NCBI RefSeq assembly: GCF_014656355.1
Contig: NZ_BNCG01000001.1
Coordinates: 579,935-622,099, forward strand
Length of the DNA stretch: 42,165 nucleotides
Direction of reading: 5' to 3'
From: Camelimonas fluminis
GTDB taxonomy: Bacteria > Pseudomonadota > Alphaproteobacteria > Rhizobiales > Beijerinckiaceae
In this document: positions 27,327-36,718 of the stretch, in pieces
Position numbering within the stretch: position 1 is the first letter of the stretch
Layout: each line of letters opens with the position of its first letter
Notes under the pieces: generated by a model
Database searches by the model: none
Seen by the model: only the letters and a program-made list of their open reading frames with translations
What the model was told of the DNA's origin: nothing
Translations under genes and position numbers: made by a program

Positions 27327-27962
27327 ATGAGCTTGGACGCTGCGTATTATCTTCAGGTTCTTTATCTCATCGCCATCGTGGCCGAAGCGGTGACGGCTGC
27401 GCTGGTGGCGGGGCGACGCTCCATGGACTGGATGGGCGTCGCCATGCTGGGGCCAATCACCGCCCTGGGCGGCGGCTCCGTGCGCGACGTTCTGTTGGGC
27501 CGGCATCCCCTGTCCTGGGTCGAGCACCCGTCGTATCTGCTGATCACCGCGGGCGCGGCCCTGGCCACCATCGCGGTGGCCCGTTACATGCATCATCTGC
27601 GCAAGCTGTTTCTGTTCCTGGACGCCATTGGCCTGGTGGTGTTCACGGTGATCGGCTGCAACATTGCCATCGCCATGCACATGCCGTTCATCATTGTCAT
27701 CGCCTCCGGCATGATCACCGGCTGTGTTGGCGGCGTGCTGCGGGACATGTTGTGCGCTGACATTCCGCTGCTGTTCCGCACCGAGCTTTACGCAACGGTC
27801 TCGATCGTCACTGGCGTGCTGTACGTGGGGGGGCAGATCGTTGGCTTGCCCCATGACGCGGCGACAGGGATCGCCATGGCCGTCGGCCTGAGCCTGCGCA
27901 TGCTCGCGCTGCGCTATGGCTGGAGCATGCCCAAGTTCGTTTACACCCATACATTGCACTGA
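27327..27962 (+). CDS. TRIC-type cation channel / YicG family membrane protein
   Basis: A 211-residue inner-membrane protein with about seven hydrophobic helices in two homologous halves. The family's glycine motifs are LGGGSVRDVLLGRHPLSWV in the first half and TGCVGGVLRDMLCADIPLLF in the second, each giving a GGxxRD kink on the pore-lining helix. Prokaryotic TRIC channels conduct monovalent cations; a glycine-transport role has also been suggested for some relatives. ATG at 27327 starts MSLDAAYYLQVLYLI, the first helix. Confidence 0.9.
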   Translation: MSLDAAYYLQVLYLIAIVAEAVTAALVAGRRSMDWMGVAMLGPITALGGGSVRDVLLGRHPLSWVEHPSYLLITAGAALATIAVARYMHHLRKLFLFLDAIGLVVFTVIGCNIAIAMHMPFIIVIASGMITGCVGGVLRDMLCADIPLLFRTELYATVSIVTGVLYVGGQIVGLPHDAATGIAMAVGLSLRMLALRYGWSMPKFVYTHTLH

Positions 27963-28210
27963 CGCGGCTGGAAGCCGCTCACCCAGGCAATCGCGAGGCG
28001 CGAGTTGGGCTGGGAGCGCCGCCGACGACCTGCCGATGGGCGCGGTTTCTGTCCCGCCAGATCGCGGAGACGCGGACGGACCCGCGATCTGCAAAGCCGG
28101 CGTGTGCACGCTCTTGCGGGCGTGCCTTGCGCTCGCCTGGTCCAACCAGGGTCTGTTCACCAAAATCCCGTGAGGCGGCGCGGGGTGACGGTGGCCAGGG
28201 GCCGTTGACG

Positions 28211-29164
28211 TCAGGCAGGCGCGCGCAGGGCCGCGAGCCTGTCGATCTGGCTCCAGAAACTGCTGATGGTGTCGTCAATGATCTGCTGCGCCGTTTTGAT
28301 TTCCCTGATCAACCCCGAACTTTCGCCCGCGGCTCCCGAGGTGCCGTCGACATCGCCGTTCACATACAGCCGGTCGATAATGTCCTTGTACGGAAGTTGT
28401 TCGCGCTCACCTTTCAGCACCGCCTCGGCGTAAGCGGTTTTCAGTCCACGCATGCGGGCGCCAGGCGGATTGTCGATCAGGGCCGTGCCGGCGCTGGGCG
28501 CCGCGACGATGGCGCGTTTGTAGTTCTCGTGCACCGGACTTTCGACTGACGCGACAAAACGCGTGCCCATGGTGACGCCTTCGGCGCCCAGGGCGAAGGC
28601 CGCCGCCATGCCGCGACCGTCGACCACGCCGCCGGCGGCCACCAGCGGCACGTCCACCGCCTCGCGCACCGCCTGCAGCAGCGCGAAGCTGTGCACCTCC
28701 TCAGGATTGCGCACGCCGGCGCTTTCGGCCCCTTCGACGATCAGGCCGTCCACGCCGGCGTCCACGGCTTTTTTCGCGCCGTACAGGGTGGCGGTGGCGT
28801 GGTAGACCACCACGCCGGCTTCCTTCAGGATGCGCACGTACCGGCCAGGGTCGCCCGCCGACGTGGTGACGAAATGGATCTTTTGCTGCAGGAGCCAGTC
28901 AATGATGGCCCGTTCTTCCGCCGGATCTTCTTTCAGGTAGCGCACCGGCAGGTTGACGCCGAAGGGCGCGTTGGTGGCGGCGCGAATGGCGGTGAACTCA
29001 CGCGTGGTCATGGCAAGATCGCGCGAGGTGCTCTCCAGCAGCCCGAAGCCGCCCGCCGCTGACACCGCCGACACGAGCGGCGCCCGGGCGATCCAGGTCA
29101 TCGGCGACTGGAAGATCGGAAAACGGGCGCGCGTATGCGCAACCACGCGGTTACCCTCGAACAT
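28211..29164 (-). CDS. Nitronate monooxygenase (2-nitropropane dioxygenase family)
   Basis: A 317-residue FMN-dependent TIM barrel. Marks include RFPIFQSPMTWIARAPLVSAVSAAGGFGLLES, GVNLPVRYL, IHFVTTSAGDPG, GVDGLIVEGAESAGVR and VPLVAAGGVVDGRGMAAAFALGAEGVTMGTRFVAS, which bind the FMN phosphate. The usual His in the EGxEAGGH motif is replaced: here EGAESAGVR. This suggests a substrate other than alkyl nitronates, for example an enoyl reductase-like role. ATG at 29164 follows a GGGAGAGACG ribosome site; the upstream 46 in-frame residues are rejected. Confidence 0.88.
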   Translation of the reverse strand: MFEGNRVVAHTRARFPIFQSPMTWIARAPLVSAVSAAGGFGLLESTSRDLAMTTREFTAIRAATNAPFGVNLPVRYLKEDPAEERAIIDWLLQQKIHFVTTSAGDPGRYVRILKEAGVVVYHATATLYGAKKAVDAGVDGLIVEGAESAGVRNPEEVHSFALLQAVREAVDVPLVAAGGVVDGRGMAAAFALGAEGVTMGTRFVASVESPVHENYKRAIVAAPSAGTALIDNPPGARMRGLKTAYAEAVLKGEREQLPYKDIIDRLYVNGDVDGTSGAAGESSGLIREIKTAQQIIDDTISSFWSQIDRLAALRAPA

Positions 29165-29428
29165 GAACGTCTCTCCCTGATGCAGGCCCTCTTCGGGGAC
29201 GATTTTTGGGGGGGTGATTTTGTGATTTATATCTGGCCGCGATGATGGCGGCGGATGCGCCGTCTGAAAAGCCCGGGCGGACGCATGCGGCCAGATGGAC
29301 ACGCGTTCTGCGAATCCACCGCTGGCGCAGCGGGCAACCTTGCCTCACAAGCCAAATATTGATACCCGACGATCAAGGCGCGGGCATCCCGCGCCGGGCT
29401 GCCAGCGCCCCTGCTGGTCGCCCTGTGG

Positions 29429-29503
29429 GCCGGCGTAGCACAGCGGTAGTGCAGCGGTTTTGTAAACCGAAGGTCGGGAGTTCGATCCTCTCCGCCGGCA
29501 CCA
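29429..29503 (+). tRNA. tRNA-Thr (UGU anticodon), CCA encoded
   Basis: A full cloverleaf is readable. Acceptor arm GCCGGCG (29429-29435) pairs with CGCCGGC (29493-29499), discriminator A at 29500 and encoded CCA at 29501-29503. The anticodon stem CGGTT/AACCG encloses TTGTA with TGT at 29461-29463, and the T arm has GGTTCGA-like AGTTCGATCC. It stands alone between a minus-strand gene and a thioesterase gene. Confidence 0.95.
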
Positions 29504-29826
29504 TTGGTTCCCTGACTGATATTTCCGGGATTTTGTTTCACGCGGGGTCCGTTTCGGCGGCGGCCTGCGCGCATGACTGATCTTTTGGTCCATGGGGCCG
29601 GCCGCGTCGGGAAAGCGCCTGAACCGCGCGCTGTATCCAGCAACAGCGCAACGGCGCGGCCTGATTCCCGATTTCTGGCTAGCCGGCGCTTCCCGAATGG
29701 AACCGGTCCATGCATTCGCCAGGCGAATGGCGCCCGGGCCATTATGAAAATGGCGCGCAATGCTTTTATATATACAAATCAGATTATCAGAAAAAAGAAT
29801 CGGTCACTGCAGGGAGGCCGCTCATC
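29504..29826. other. Intergenic region after tRNA, AT-rich promoter segment
   Basis: 323 bp with no gene. Around 29757-29800 the DNA becomes AT-rich (TTTTATATATACAAATC), which probably holds the promoter of the thioesterase gene at 29827. Confidence 0.4.
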
Positions 29827-30225
29827 GTGTCGAATATTCCGGATACATTGCACATTCATCCCTTCGCCAGTACGATCGGCCTCCGTATTGATGAGCGCAG
29901 CCCCGAACGTAGCGTTTGCTCCATCGAGGTGACGCCCGATATCCACCACAACCCCCACCGGGTTACCCACGGCGCGGTGCTTTACGCGCTTGCCGACACA
30001 GGCATGGGAATGGTGCTCTATCCGACTCTCAACAAGGGGGAATCGTGCGTCACCATTGAGATCAAGATCAATTATTTCCGCCCGGCGCCTGCGGGAATTA
30101 TCCGCTGTGAGACGGTGATCCTCAATCGGGGGCGCACGATCGCAAATCTCGAATCGCGTCTTTATCTTGCAGACAGGCTGATTGCCCAGGCGAACGGCAA
30201 TTTTGCCATCCTGCAACCAAGATAA
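29827..30225 (+). CDS. PaaI family thioesterase
   Basis: A 132-residue single-domain hotdog protein with the PaaI motif in NPHRVTHGAVLYALADTGMGM (HGA in place of HGG; Asp as the acidic catalytic-type residue), and FRPAPAGIIRCET, typical of phenylacetyl-CoA-type thioesterases. Start is GTG at 29827 behind AGGGAGG (29811-29817); the upstream in-frame frame from 29710 lacks family character. Base composition is lower in GC than its neighbours, suggesting a different history. Likely hydrolyses aryl- or short-chain acyl-CoA. Confidence 0.87.
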   Translation: MSNIPDTLHIHPFASTIGLRIDERSPERSVCSIEVTPDIHHNPHRVTHGAVLYALADTGMGMVLYPTLNKGESCVTIEIKINYFRPAPAGIIRCETVILNRGRTIANLESRLYLADRLIAQANGNFAILQPR

Positions 30226-30468
30226 AATCTCCGCAGCCCGGCTCAGATTGGCGCGGGTTCTTCGGCAATATTTTCATTCAACGCATTCCAGTCGTGGCCT
30301 TGCCTGGTGGGCCCGCCCTGCCGGTCGTGCGCCAGTACTGGCATGTGGCCAGTTTCAGCCGCGGGGCGTGCGCCGGGCTTTCCAGCGTCGGGTGGGGCTG
30401 CCATGATCCGCGCCAACACGATGGCGACCGCTCCCGCCGGCTGGATTGGAGCGACAGGGGAGGCAACG

Positions 30469-31278
30469 GTGGCGCCGCAATACGTCACGACAGAGCGCGG
30501 GCTGGGGCCGGAAGGCCGGATCGCGGTCGTTACCTTTGATCGCCACGATGGCGTTAACGCGCTATCGCCCGATGCGCTCAGGCAACTCACCGATGCGGCG
30601 CGCAGTTTCGAAGATGATCCCGTGACCTCGGTGGTGGTGTTGCGGGGCGGAGCCATGGCGTTTTCCGCCGGCTTTGATCTGAAAGACCCGGAAGGGCGCT
30701 CGCGCGCGGACATGAACCTCGGTGACCTGCGCCGGCATCTGCGACTGGGGCCGCGCCTCACGCGCGCCTGGCATGACATGGACCAGATCACTATCGCGGC
30801 GATCGAGGGCTTTTGCATTGGCGGTGGAGCAGCGCTGGCCGTCGCGCTCGATTTCCGGGTGATGGCGCGCGACGCCCATATCCGCGTTCCGGAAATTGGT
30901 CTTGGCATGAACATGAGCTGGCAGAGCGTGCCGCGAATGCTGCACCTGATTGGGCCAGCGCGCACCAAGCAGGCGGTCATTCTGGCGGATCAGCGCATTC
31001 CGGCCACTGAGGCGCGGGAGTGGGGGCTCGTGGAAGAGCTGGCGGAGCCAGGCCATGCATTCGACGTCGCCATGGCGCTTGCCGAAAAAGTCGCGGCCCA
31101 GCCGCCGATACCCACCGCCATGACCAAGCAGACGGTCAACCGGCTGACCCATGCCCTTGATGATCTGGCCAGCCACATGGACGTGGACCAGTTTGCCCTG
31201 GCCAGCCTCACCGATGATCATCGGGAGGGCGTCGATGCGTTTCTCCAGCGGCGGAAACCGCGCTTCCAGGGTAAATAG
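30469..31278 (+). CDS. Enoyl-CoA hydratase/isomerase (crotonase family)
   Basis: A 269-residue crotonase-fold protein. Oxyanion-hole motifs are MAFSAGFDLKD and IAAIEGFCIGGGAALAVALDFRV. The second hydratase glutamate is retained in RVPEIGLGMNMSW, while the first loop is less typical, so hydratase versus isomerase cannot be told. Start is GTG at 30469 with GGGGAGG (30457-30463); ATG codons at 30403 and 30421 would add 22 or 16 residues outside the domain. It follows the PaaI thioesterase on the same strand after 243 bp. Confidence 0.87.
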   Translation: MAPQYVTTERGLGPEGRIAVVTFDRHDGVNALSPDALRQLTDAARSFEDDPVTSVVVLRGGAMAFSAGFDLKDPEGRSRADMNLGDLRRHLRLGPRLTRAWHDMDQITIAAIEGFCIGGGAALAVALDFRVMARDAHIRVPEIGLGMNMSWQSVPRMLHLIGPARTKQAVILADQRIPATEAREWGLVEELAEPGHAFDVAMALAEKVAAQPPIPTAMTKQTVNRLTHALDDLASHMDVDQFALASLTDDHREGVDAFLQRRKPRFQGK

Positions 31279-31449
31279 GCCGCCGGCAGCGCGCTATCGG
31301 CGAGCGGGTGGGCGTTCAGGGGCGTTCCTGGTCGTTCTTGGGCTACGGAAGCGGCGCGATGATTTTGGGTGCGCGCTGCGCAGCGGTTCGGGCATGCCGC
31401 GCGGTGGTTTGGACGCGTCGTGCGACGATTTGAGATTGTCGCGCGCGCG

Positions 31450-33105
31450 TCAGCCGGCAGCCCGTGCGGCGGCGCTGCCGCACTGCCGGCCTGAGTACAG
31501 GCATCCGCCGAGGAACGTGCCCTCCAGGGCCCGGTATCCGTGCATGCCGCCGCCGCCAAAGCCGGCGGCTTCGCCCGCCGCATACAGGCCCGGGACGATC
31601 TGGCCCTCCTCGCCGAAGACGCGGCCGTCCAGGTCGGTTTCCAGGCCGCCCAGCGTCTTGCGGGTGAGAATGTTGAGCCGCACTGCGATCAGCGGGCCAT
31701 GTTTGGGATCTAGCAAGCGGTGTGGCGCGGCGGTGCGGACGAGCTTGTCGCCAAGGTAGCGACGGGCATTGTGAATGCCCATGATCTGGCTGTCCTTGAC
31801 ACAGGAATTGCGCATCTGCAGGTCGCGGGCCTCCACCTCGCTGCGCGCCTTTCCAGCGTCGAGCAGGCCGTCGCCAGCCAGTCGCTGCATGCCGGCGAGC
31901 AGGTCGTCGAGATTGTCGGCGACGACGAAATCGGCGCCATGCTGCTTGAACGCCTCGACCGGACCTGTGGCGCGCTTGCCGATGGCCCGCCGGGCCACCA
32001 GCCGCCAGTCGCGCCCGGTCAGATCCGGATTCTGCTCGGAACCGGAAAGAGCGAACTCCTTGCGAATGATCGACTGGGTGAGAATGAACCAGGAATAATC
32101 AGCGCCGGTCTGGCGCAGATACGCCAGCGTCCCCAGGGTGTCGTAGCCGGGATAGTACGGCGCGGGCAGGCGGGCGCCGCGCGCATCCAGCCACAGGGAC
32201 GAAGGGCCGGGCAGGATGCGGATGCCGTGATCAGGCCAGATGGAATCCCAGTTTTGCAGGCCCTCCACGTAATGCCACATGCGGTCGCCGTTGATCAGCC
32301 TGCCGCCGGCGGCCTCGGCGACGCCCAGCATGCGGCCGTCGACATGGGCCGGAACTCCAACGACCATGCGCGCCGGCGGCGCGCCCAGCCGGGCTGGCCA
32401 TGCCTTGCGCACCAGCTCAGGATTGCCGCCGATGCCGCCGCTGGCGACGATGACCGATGGGGCGGAAAAGGCGAAATCGCCGGTGATGTCGCGGTTGCTG
32501 CTGACGCCCCGGGGCCCGTCGTCGTCGGCCAGCGCCACGCCGCTCACGCCGGTGACGGCGCCGCCGGAGCGTATCAGTCCATCCACCCGATGGCGGAAGC
32601 AAAACCGGATCAGACCGCTGGATTCGGCGACCAGCGCCCGGCGTGTGAACAGTTCCACCACGCCTGGGCCAGTGCCCCAGGTGACATGGAAACGCGGAAC
32701 GGAATTGCCGTGGCCAAGGGCGCTGGCGCCGCCGCGTTCGGCCCAGCCGACGATTGGGAAAATGCGGTGGCCCATGGCGCGCAGCCATGCCCGTTTTTCG
32801 CCCGCCGCCCACGCCACATAGCTCTCGGCCCAGCGCCGCGGCCAGTGATCCTCGTCGCGATCGAAACCGGCGGAGCCAAGCCAGTCCGCCCAGGCGAGTT
32901 CAAGGCTGTCGCGGACGCCCAGACGGCGCTGCTCGGGGGTGTCGACGAGAAACAGGCCGCCGAGCGACCAGAAGGCCTGGCCGCCAAGGTTTTGACGCGA
33001 TTCCTGATCAAGCACGATCACCCGCTTGCCAGCGTCGGCCAGCTCCGTGGCGGCGACAAGGCCGGCGAGGCCGGCGCCCACGACAATCGCATCCGCATCC
33101 GCCAT
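31450..33105 (-). CDS. FAD-binding dehydrogenase (KstD/fumarate-reductase flavoprotein-like)
   Basis: A 551-residue flavoprotein. The N-terminal dinucleotide fold is VVGAGLAGLVAATELADAGKRVIVLD; then QNLGGQAFWSLGG, VIVASGGIGGNPELV, and the C-terminal FAD contact GLYAAGEAAGFGGGGMHGYRALEGTFLGGCLYSG. This matches the predicted FAD-binding dehydrogenase group related to 3-ketosteroid delta-1-dehydrogenases. ATG at 33105 gives the normal start; the frame to 33258 is not needed. Substrate is unknown. Confidence 0.9.
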   Translation of the reverse strand: MADADAIVVGAGLAGLVAATELADAGKRVIVLDQESRQNLGGQAFWSLGGLFLVDTPEQRRLGVRDSLELAWADWLGSAGFDRDEDHWPRRWAESYVAWAAGEKRAWLRAMGHRIFPIVGWAERGGASALGHGNSVPRFHVTWGTGPGVVELFTRRALVAESSGLIRFCFRHRVDGLIRSGGAVTGVSGVALADDDGPRGVSSNRDITGDFAFSAPSVIVASGGIGGNPELVRKAWPARLGAPPARMVVGVPAHVDGRMLGVAEAAGGRLINGDRMWHYVEGLQNWDSIWPDHGIRILPGPSSLWLDARGARLPAPYYPGYDTLGTLAYLRQTGADYSWFILTQSIIRKEFALSGSEQNPDLTGRDWRLVARRAIGKRATGPVEAFKQHGADFVVADNLDDLLAGMQRLAGDGLLDAGKARSEVEARDLQMRNSCVKDSQIMGIHNARRYLGDKLVRTAAPHRLLDPKHGPLIAVRLNILTRKTLGGLETDLDGRVFGEEGQIVPGLYAAGEAAGFGGGGMHGYRALEGTFLGGCLYSGRQCGSAAARAAG

Positions 33106-33426
33106 GGCGCTTCTCCCCCACAAGGCGCATGAACCGGGGCGAGTGTGGCGTGTGGCGCCTGCCGCAGCAACCTGTGCTTTGGCAGGGACAGGTGAGGAGG
33201 AATCACAGGCATTGGCGCCCCTGCACAACGGAGATGGCCTGCATGTGTGCTTGCGCACGTGCAGGTTCGCCGCGGCGACCTAGCCTGGCGATTCCCGGCG
33301 GCTTTTCCAAAGCCCGGTCGCTGACGCCTTCAGGCCTCTGCGCTATGGCTGTCCTGGCCGCCCTGTCCGGGCGGTCTGTTCTTGCCGCAGGCTTTGAGGT
33401 TTCATACCGGGAGAGCGGTTACGCCC
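33106..33426. other. Intergenic region without a recognisable feature
   Basis: 321 bp between divergent genes. It should hold their promoters, but I see no clear boxes, repeats or RNA. Confidence 0.35.
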
Positions 33427-33900
33427 ATGTCGACCAGTCCTTACAGCGCGTGTGTCTCAAGGCGGCTTGCAGCTGAAAGAAAAAGGGATGACGCGCGAAA
33501 TGCGCGGGCCGAGACCAACCGTCTGGCGAGACGGCAGTCTTTCCAGGCGGCGGCGGACTGGCTGGAAAGCGCCGTGATCGCAGCGGTTGACCGGTGCGTC
33601 GCCGGTTCCGGCGGAGCTGTTCAGATCGATTGCCGCAGCAATTTCGCGTCAGATGGGGAAGACGCCTACAAGAATGCGCACGTGGTGTTCTCCATCAGGG
33701 GAACAGCCGGGGCGCCGGTGACGGAATACGAGGTGTTCGTGGCGCACGGTCTCGTATCGGTTCATCGGATCCGCAACCACATGCGCCGGCCGGTGATCAT
33801 TCCAGGTTTCACGGGGCCGCAACTGGTGGGCGCAGCGTCCAGCGACTTCGGCGCGGCCATCGTACGCCTGGCGCTGGATGAAGGCGAGGGCGGCGCGTAA
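33427..33900 (+). CDS. Hypothetical protein
   Basis: A 157-residue soluble protein that I do not recognise. The first 50 residues are basic and helical (SRRLAAERKRDDARNARAETNRLARRQSF), then an alpha/beta part with AVIAAVDRCVAGSGGAVQIDC, VVFSIRGTAGAPVTEYEVFVAHGLVSVHRIRNH and a C-terminal helix. ATG at 33427 is chosen for composition; 33382 is also in frame. It is convergent with the LOG-family gene. Confidence 0.6.
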   Translation: MSTSPYSACVSRRLAAERKRDDARNARAETNRLARRQSFQAAADWLESAVIAAVDRCVAGSGGAVQIDCRSNFASDGEDAYKNAHVVFSIRGTAGAPVTEYEVFVAHGLVSVHRIRNHMRRPVIIPGFTGPQLVGAASSDFGAAIVRLALDEGEGGA

Positions 33901-33960
33901 CGCGTTCTCCGGCGAAGCGGGCGCCGCTCCGCCGGAGGTTGTCTGCGCGGGCGTGCCGGA

Positions 33961-34797
33961 TCAGCCGGGCGGCATGGCGGTGATGCCCCGCCGGACCAAG
34001 GATTCCCAACCTTCCTCCGCCGTATCGGCATATTCGAACAGCTTGAGATCTTCGGGGGAAATCGCGCCTTCTTCGGCCAGAGCGTCAAAGTTGATGATCC
34101 GCTGCCAGTAAGATTTGCCGAACAGCACGATAGGGATGCGCGGCGCCTTGCCGGTCTGCTGCAGGGTCAACACCTCAAACAGTTCGTCAAGCGTGCCGTA
34201 GCCGCCAGGAAAAATGGCCAGGGCGTTGGCGCGCATCGCCAGGTGCATCTTGCGCATGGCGAAATAGTGGAAGCGCAGGGTCAGCTCTGGCGTGGAATAG
34301 GGATTCGGGTGCTGCTCGTGTGGCAGGGTGATGTTGAAGCCGATGCTGGGGGCGCGCACGTCCGCGGCGCCCCGGTTGGCGGCCTCCATGATGCCCGGGC
34401 CGCCGCCCGTGGCGATGACATTGTCGCGCCAGCGGTTTCTGGGCGCAAAGGCGCCGCCGCGCTCCGAAGCGATGCGGGCAAATTCGCGGGCGGTGTCGTA
34501 GTAGCGCAACTGGCCGCGCATCCACTGCACGCGCTCCAGCTCTTCGGGGGCTTGGGCGGCGGCTTGCGCCGCCTCAACCTGCTCCGGGGAGGGGATGCGG
34601 GCGCTGCCGAACACAATGATGGTGGAGCGGATGCCCCAGTCCCGCAAGGTCAGTTCGGCCTTGGCGAACTCAAGCCCAAACCGGAACGCGCGCATCTCGT
34701 CGCGCAGCAGGAAATCCGTATCCTCCACGGCAAGCATGTAGCTTTTTGACAGGCCATTGCCGCCTGGCGCCCCGCCATTCTCCACGTCCTTCACCAT
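33961..34797 (-). CDS. LOG family protein (TIGR00730-type Rossmann fold)
   Basis: A protein of about 278 residues with both family signatures: GGGPGIMEAANRGA, and PGGYGTLDELFEVLTLQQTGK, the PGGxGTxxE motif of cytokinin-activating phosphoribohydrolases formerly called lysine decarboxylases. It also has IIVFGSARIPSP and RFHYFAMRKMHLAMRA. Bacterial members hydrolyse nucleoside monophosphates; the in vivo substrate is unclear. Start is uncertain: 34797 (MVKDVENGG) is given, 34845 (MRWNEL) and 34917 are alternatives. Confidence 0.87.
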   Translation of the reverse strand: MVKDVENGGAPGGNGLSKSYMLAVEDTDFLLRDEMRAFRFGLEFAKAELTLRDWGIRSTIIVFGSARIPSPEQVEAAQAAAQAPEELERVQWMRGQLRYYDTAREFARIASERGGAFAPRNRWRDNVIATGGGPGIMEAANRGAADVRAPSIGFNITLPHEQHPNPYSTPELTLRFHYFAMRKMHLAMRANALAIFPGGYGTLDELFEVLTLQQTGKAPRIPIVLFGKSYWQRIINFDALAEEGAISPEDLKLFEYADTAEEGWESLVRRGITAMPPG

Positions 34798-34930
34798 AAG
34801 CCGTTCAGCATCCCTTGATGTGTTGGTCAGTTCATTCCAGCGCATGCCCTGTGAAACCTGGCCCACCGGGCACGTGCTGGTGGCCGGGTTCCGGCGCGCG
34901 CATCCCCATTTTCTCAACGAAACGTAGATT

Positions 34931-35374
34931 TCACTTTTCTTGACAATGGTCCAGCGCCTGCCTGGCGAGCGCGCCGGAATCGCGCGCCGCCCACCGGCGG
35001 GCGATCAGGTTTCCCGAAAACGCGAACCACTCGATCGCCAGCAACTCATAATGCTTCCCTGTGGGCTCATGCCCGGCAAGTCCGCGAAATGCCCCAACAA
35101 AACGGCCGGTTTCGTGAAGCAGCGCCGCCGCCGTCGCGCCGTCACTGACGACGCCAGAAATTTCCAGCCGCATGCACGTGTTTTCATGCAGTTCGCGCCA
35201 GATGGGTATGGCCCCATTGACAGGAACCCAGCCGGGCACGCCGCGGCTATTGGCGTCTGGCGTAAACAGGGCGCGCGGGGGTTCCCGGTCTCCGGCGTTG
35301 AACGCCGTCACATGGGCGTCGACCCGTTGTCGCCCGGCCACCATTTTCTCCGCCGTTGCAGATCCTTGCGCCAT
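34931..35374 (-). CDS. SnoaL-like / NTF2-fold protein (ester cyclase type)
   Basis: A 147-residue protein with the layout of the SnoaL/NTF2-like group: ATAEKMVAGRQRVDAHVTAFNAGDREPPRALFTPDAN, GWVPVNGAIPIWRELHENTCMRLEISGVV, ATAAALLHETGRFVGAF and a C-terminal HYELLAIEWFAFSGNLIARRW strand pair. These cones bind small hydrophobic ligands or act as cyclases and isomerases. ATG at 35374 begins the domain. Confidence 0.7.
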   Translation of the reverse strand: MAQGSATAEKMVAGRQRVDAHVTAFNAGDREPPRALFTPDANSRGVPGWVPVNGAIPIWRELHENTCMRLEISGVVSDGATAAALLHETGRFVGAFRGLAGHEPTGKHYELLAIEWFAFSGNLIARRWAARDSGALARQALDHCQEK

Positions 35375-35591
35375 ATCCGGGAGGGTCCCCTTCGCCGGCC
35401 AACCTGGCGGCACTCTGAAGCGTGGGGAGGAGAGCGTCAATCAGCCGGCGGCGGACCCGGACCAGACCGCGAACAGGTCGACGCATCGCCGACCTGCCAG
35501 GGTAAGCGCCGCCCGGATTGTGGACGATCCCGATATGCCGGGCGCATTGGCCCCCGGCGTCCGGTCAGGCCTCGAAGCTGGCTGAAAGGCT

Positions 35592-36686
35592 TCAGAACGG
35601 GAACAGGTTGTTGATGATCGCGATCAGGTCCGCCTGACGCCGGACATCCGCCTTGGCCAGGGTCGATTTGACATGATTGCGCACCGTTCCAACCGAAACG
35701 GCGTGGCGGCGGGCGATCTCCGGAATCGACATGCTGGAAGCAAGCTCGCATGCGGTCCTGGCCTCGGTCGGGGTGAGGCCGTAGAGCTTTTCAAGGAGTT
35801 CGGAAGCCTGGGAGAGATTGCGGGCGCCTGGCGTCACCAGCAGCAGGGCGGTCGCCCGCGTGAATATATCGCGCAGGTTTCCCGTCACCGGCAGCACGGT
35901 GAGCACAATCGTGCCCCTGGGAGAGGAGCACTTGACCGGAAATGGACGCGGGGTCGCGCCAGGCGCGCTGCTGTCCCGCAGGGCCTGATAGATCTGCTTC
36001 TGGGCTGCGGCGTCGCTCAGCGCCAGCCTGTCGAATGCGCCGGCCGAGACGCAAGGCTCCAGCCCCGCGAACGCGTTGTTGGCGGCGATGACGGAGCCGT
36101 CGGCAGCCAGCGTGCAGGCTGGCAGGCCGAGTTGCTCGATTGTCGTCACCAGCGATGCGGCGCGCGCCAGCCCGACGCGGGATGACAGGCGCGACGCCCG
36201 CTCAAGATGCGGAGCAAGCTCATTCAGCCGGTCGAGGGAAGCCTGGTCCAGGGGACCCATCTCGAGACGGTTCTCGAAGCTGATGATGATCTCACGCTGG
36301 TCGGGAAGAATAAGTTGGGCGCCGGCGTTCGATCCCCATCCTTCCTGATGAAGAAATTTCGCGTAAAGCGGCGCGGTCTTTATTTCACTCGTGCCAATAA
36401 CGTCGAGATCCCTGACAAAACAGATGTTTTGGCGCTGTTTCGGAAAACGCGCCCGCCGGATGTTGCGACTTGTCTGCAACCATCCGCCAGCGTGCGCCCG
36501 GTCGAGTGTTCCAGCGATCGCATCCGTACAATAAAACTGCTGCTCGTTTTTGTGTTCCACGATCAGGAGGGCGGCCGAGGCCTGGACATGCAGCATGGCT
36601 GCATGAAGCGCTTCGGGCCAGCGGTCAGGGAACAGCGACGCCTCGTACAGCAGGTCTATCGTGCGTTCAGGCATCCCGTCATCCAT
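35592..36686 (-). CDS. LuxR-family transcriptional regulator
   Basis: A 364-residue regulator with a C-terminal LuxR helix-turn-helix: LEKLYGLTPTEARTACELASSMSIPEIARRHAVSVGTVRNHVKSTLAKADVRRQADLIAII. The N-terminal 290 residues lack a recognisable receiver; a PAS-like stretch is suggested by LGLPACTLAADGSVIAANNAFAGL. This resembles the single-component LuxR regulators common in alphaproteobacteria that often control neighbouring catabolic or efflux genes. The ligand is unknown. It lies 32 bp downstream of another LuxR gene on the same strand, so they are probably cotranscribed. Confidence 0.87.
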   Translation of the reverse strand: MDDGMPERTIDLLYEASLFPDRWPEALHAAMLHVQASAALLIVEHKNEQQFYCTDAIAGTLDRAHAGGWLQTSRNIRRARFPKQRQNICFVRDLDVIGTSEIKTAPLYAKFLHQEGWGSNAGAQLILPDQREIIISFENRLEMGPLDQASLDRLNELAPHLERASRLSSRVGLARAASLVTTIEQLGLPACTLAADGSVIAANNAFAGLEPCVSAGAFDRLALSDAAAQKQIYQALRDSSAPGATPRPFPVKCSSPRGTIVLTVLPVTGNLRDIFTRATALLLVTPGARNLSQASELLEKLYGLTPTEARTACELASSMSIPEIARRHAVSVGTVRNHVKSTLAKADVRRQADLIAIINNLFPF

Positions 36687-36718
36687 AATACGTGCTCATG
36701 AAAGGTATTATACTTAAA

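Noticed and set aside
31720-33132. 470-codon plus-strand open frame
   Set aside because: Antisense shadow of the FAD-binding dehydrogenase.
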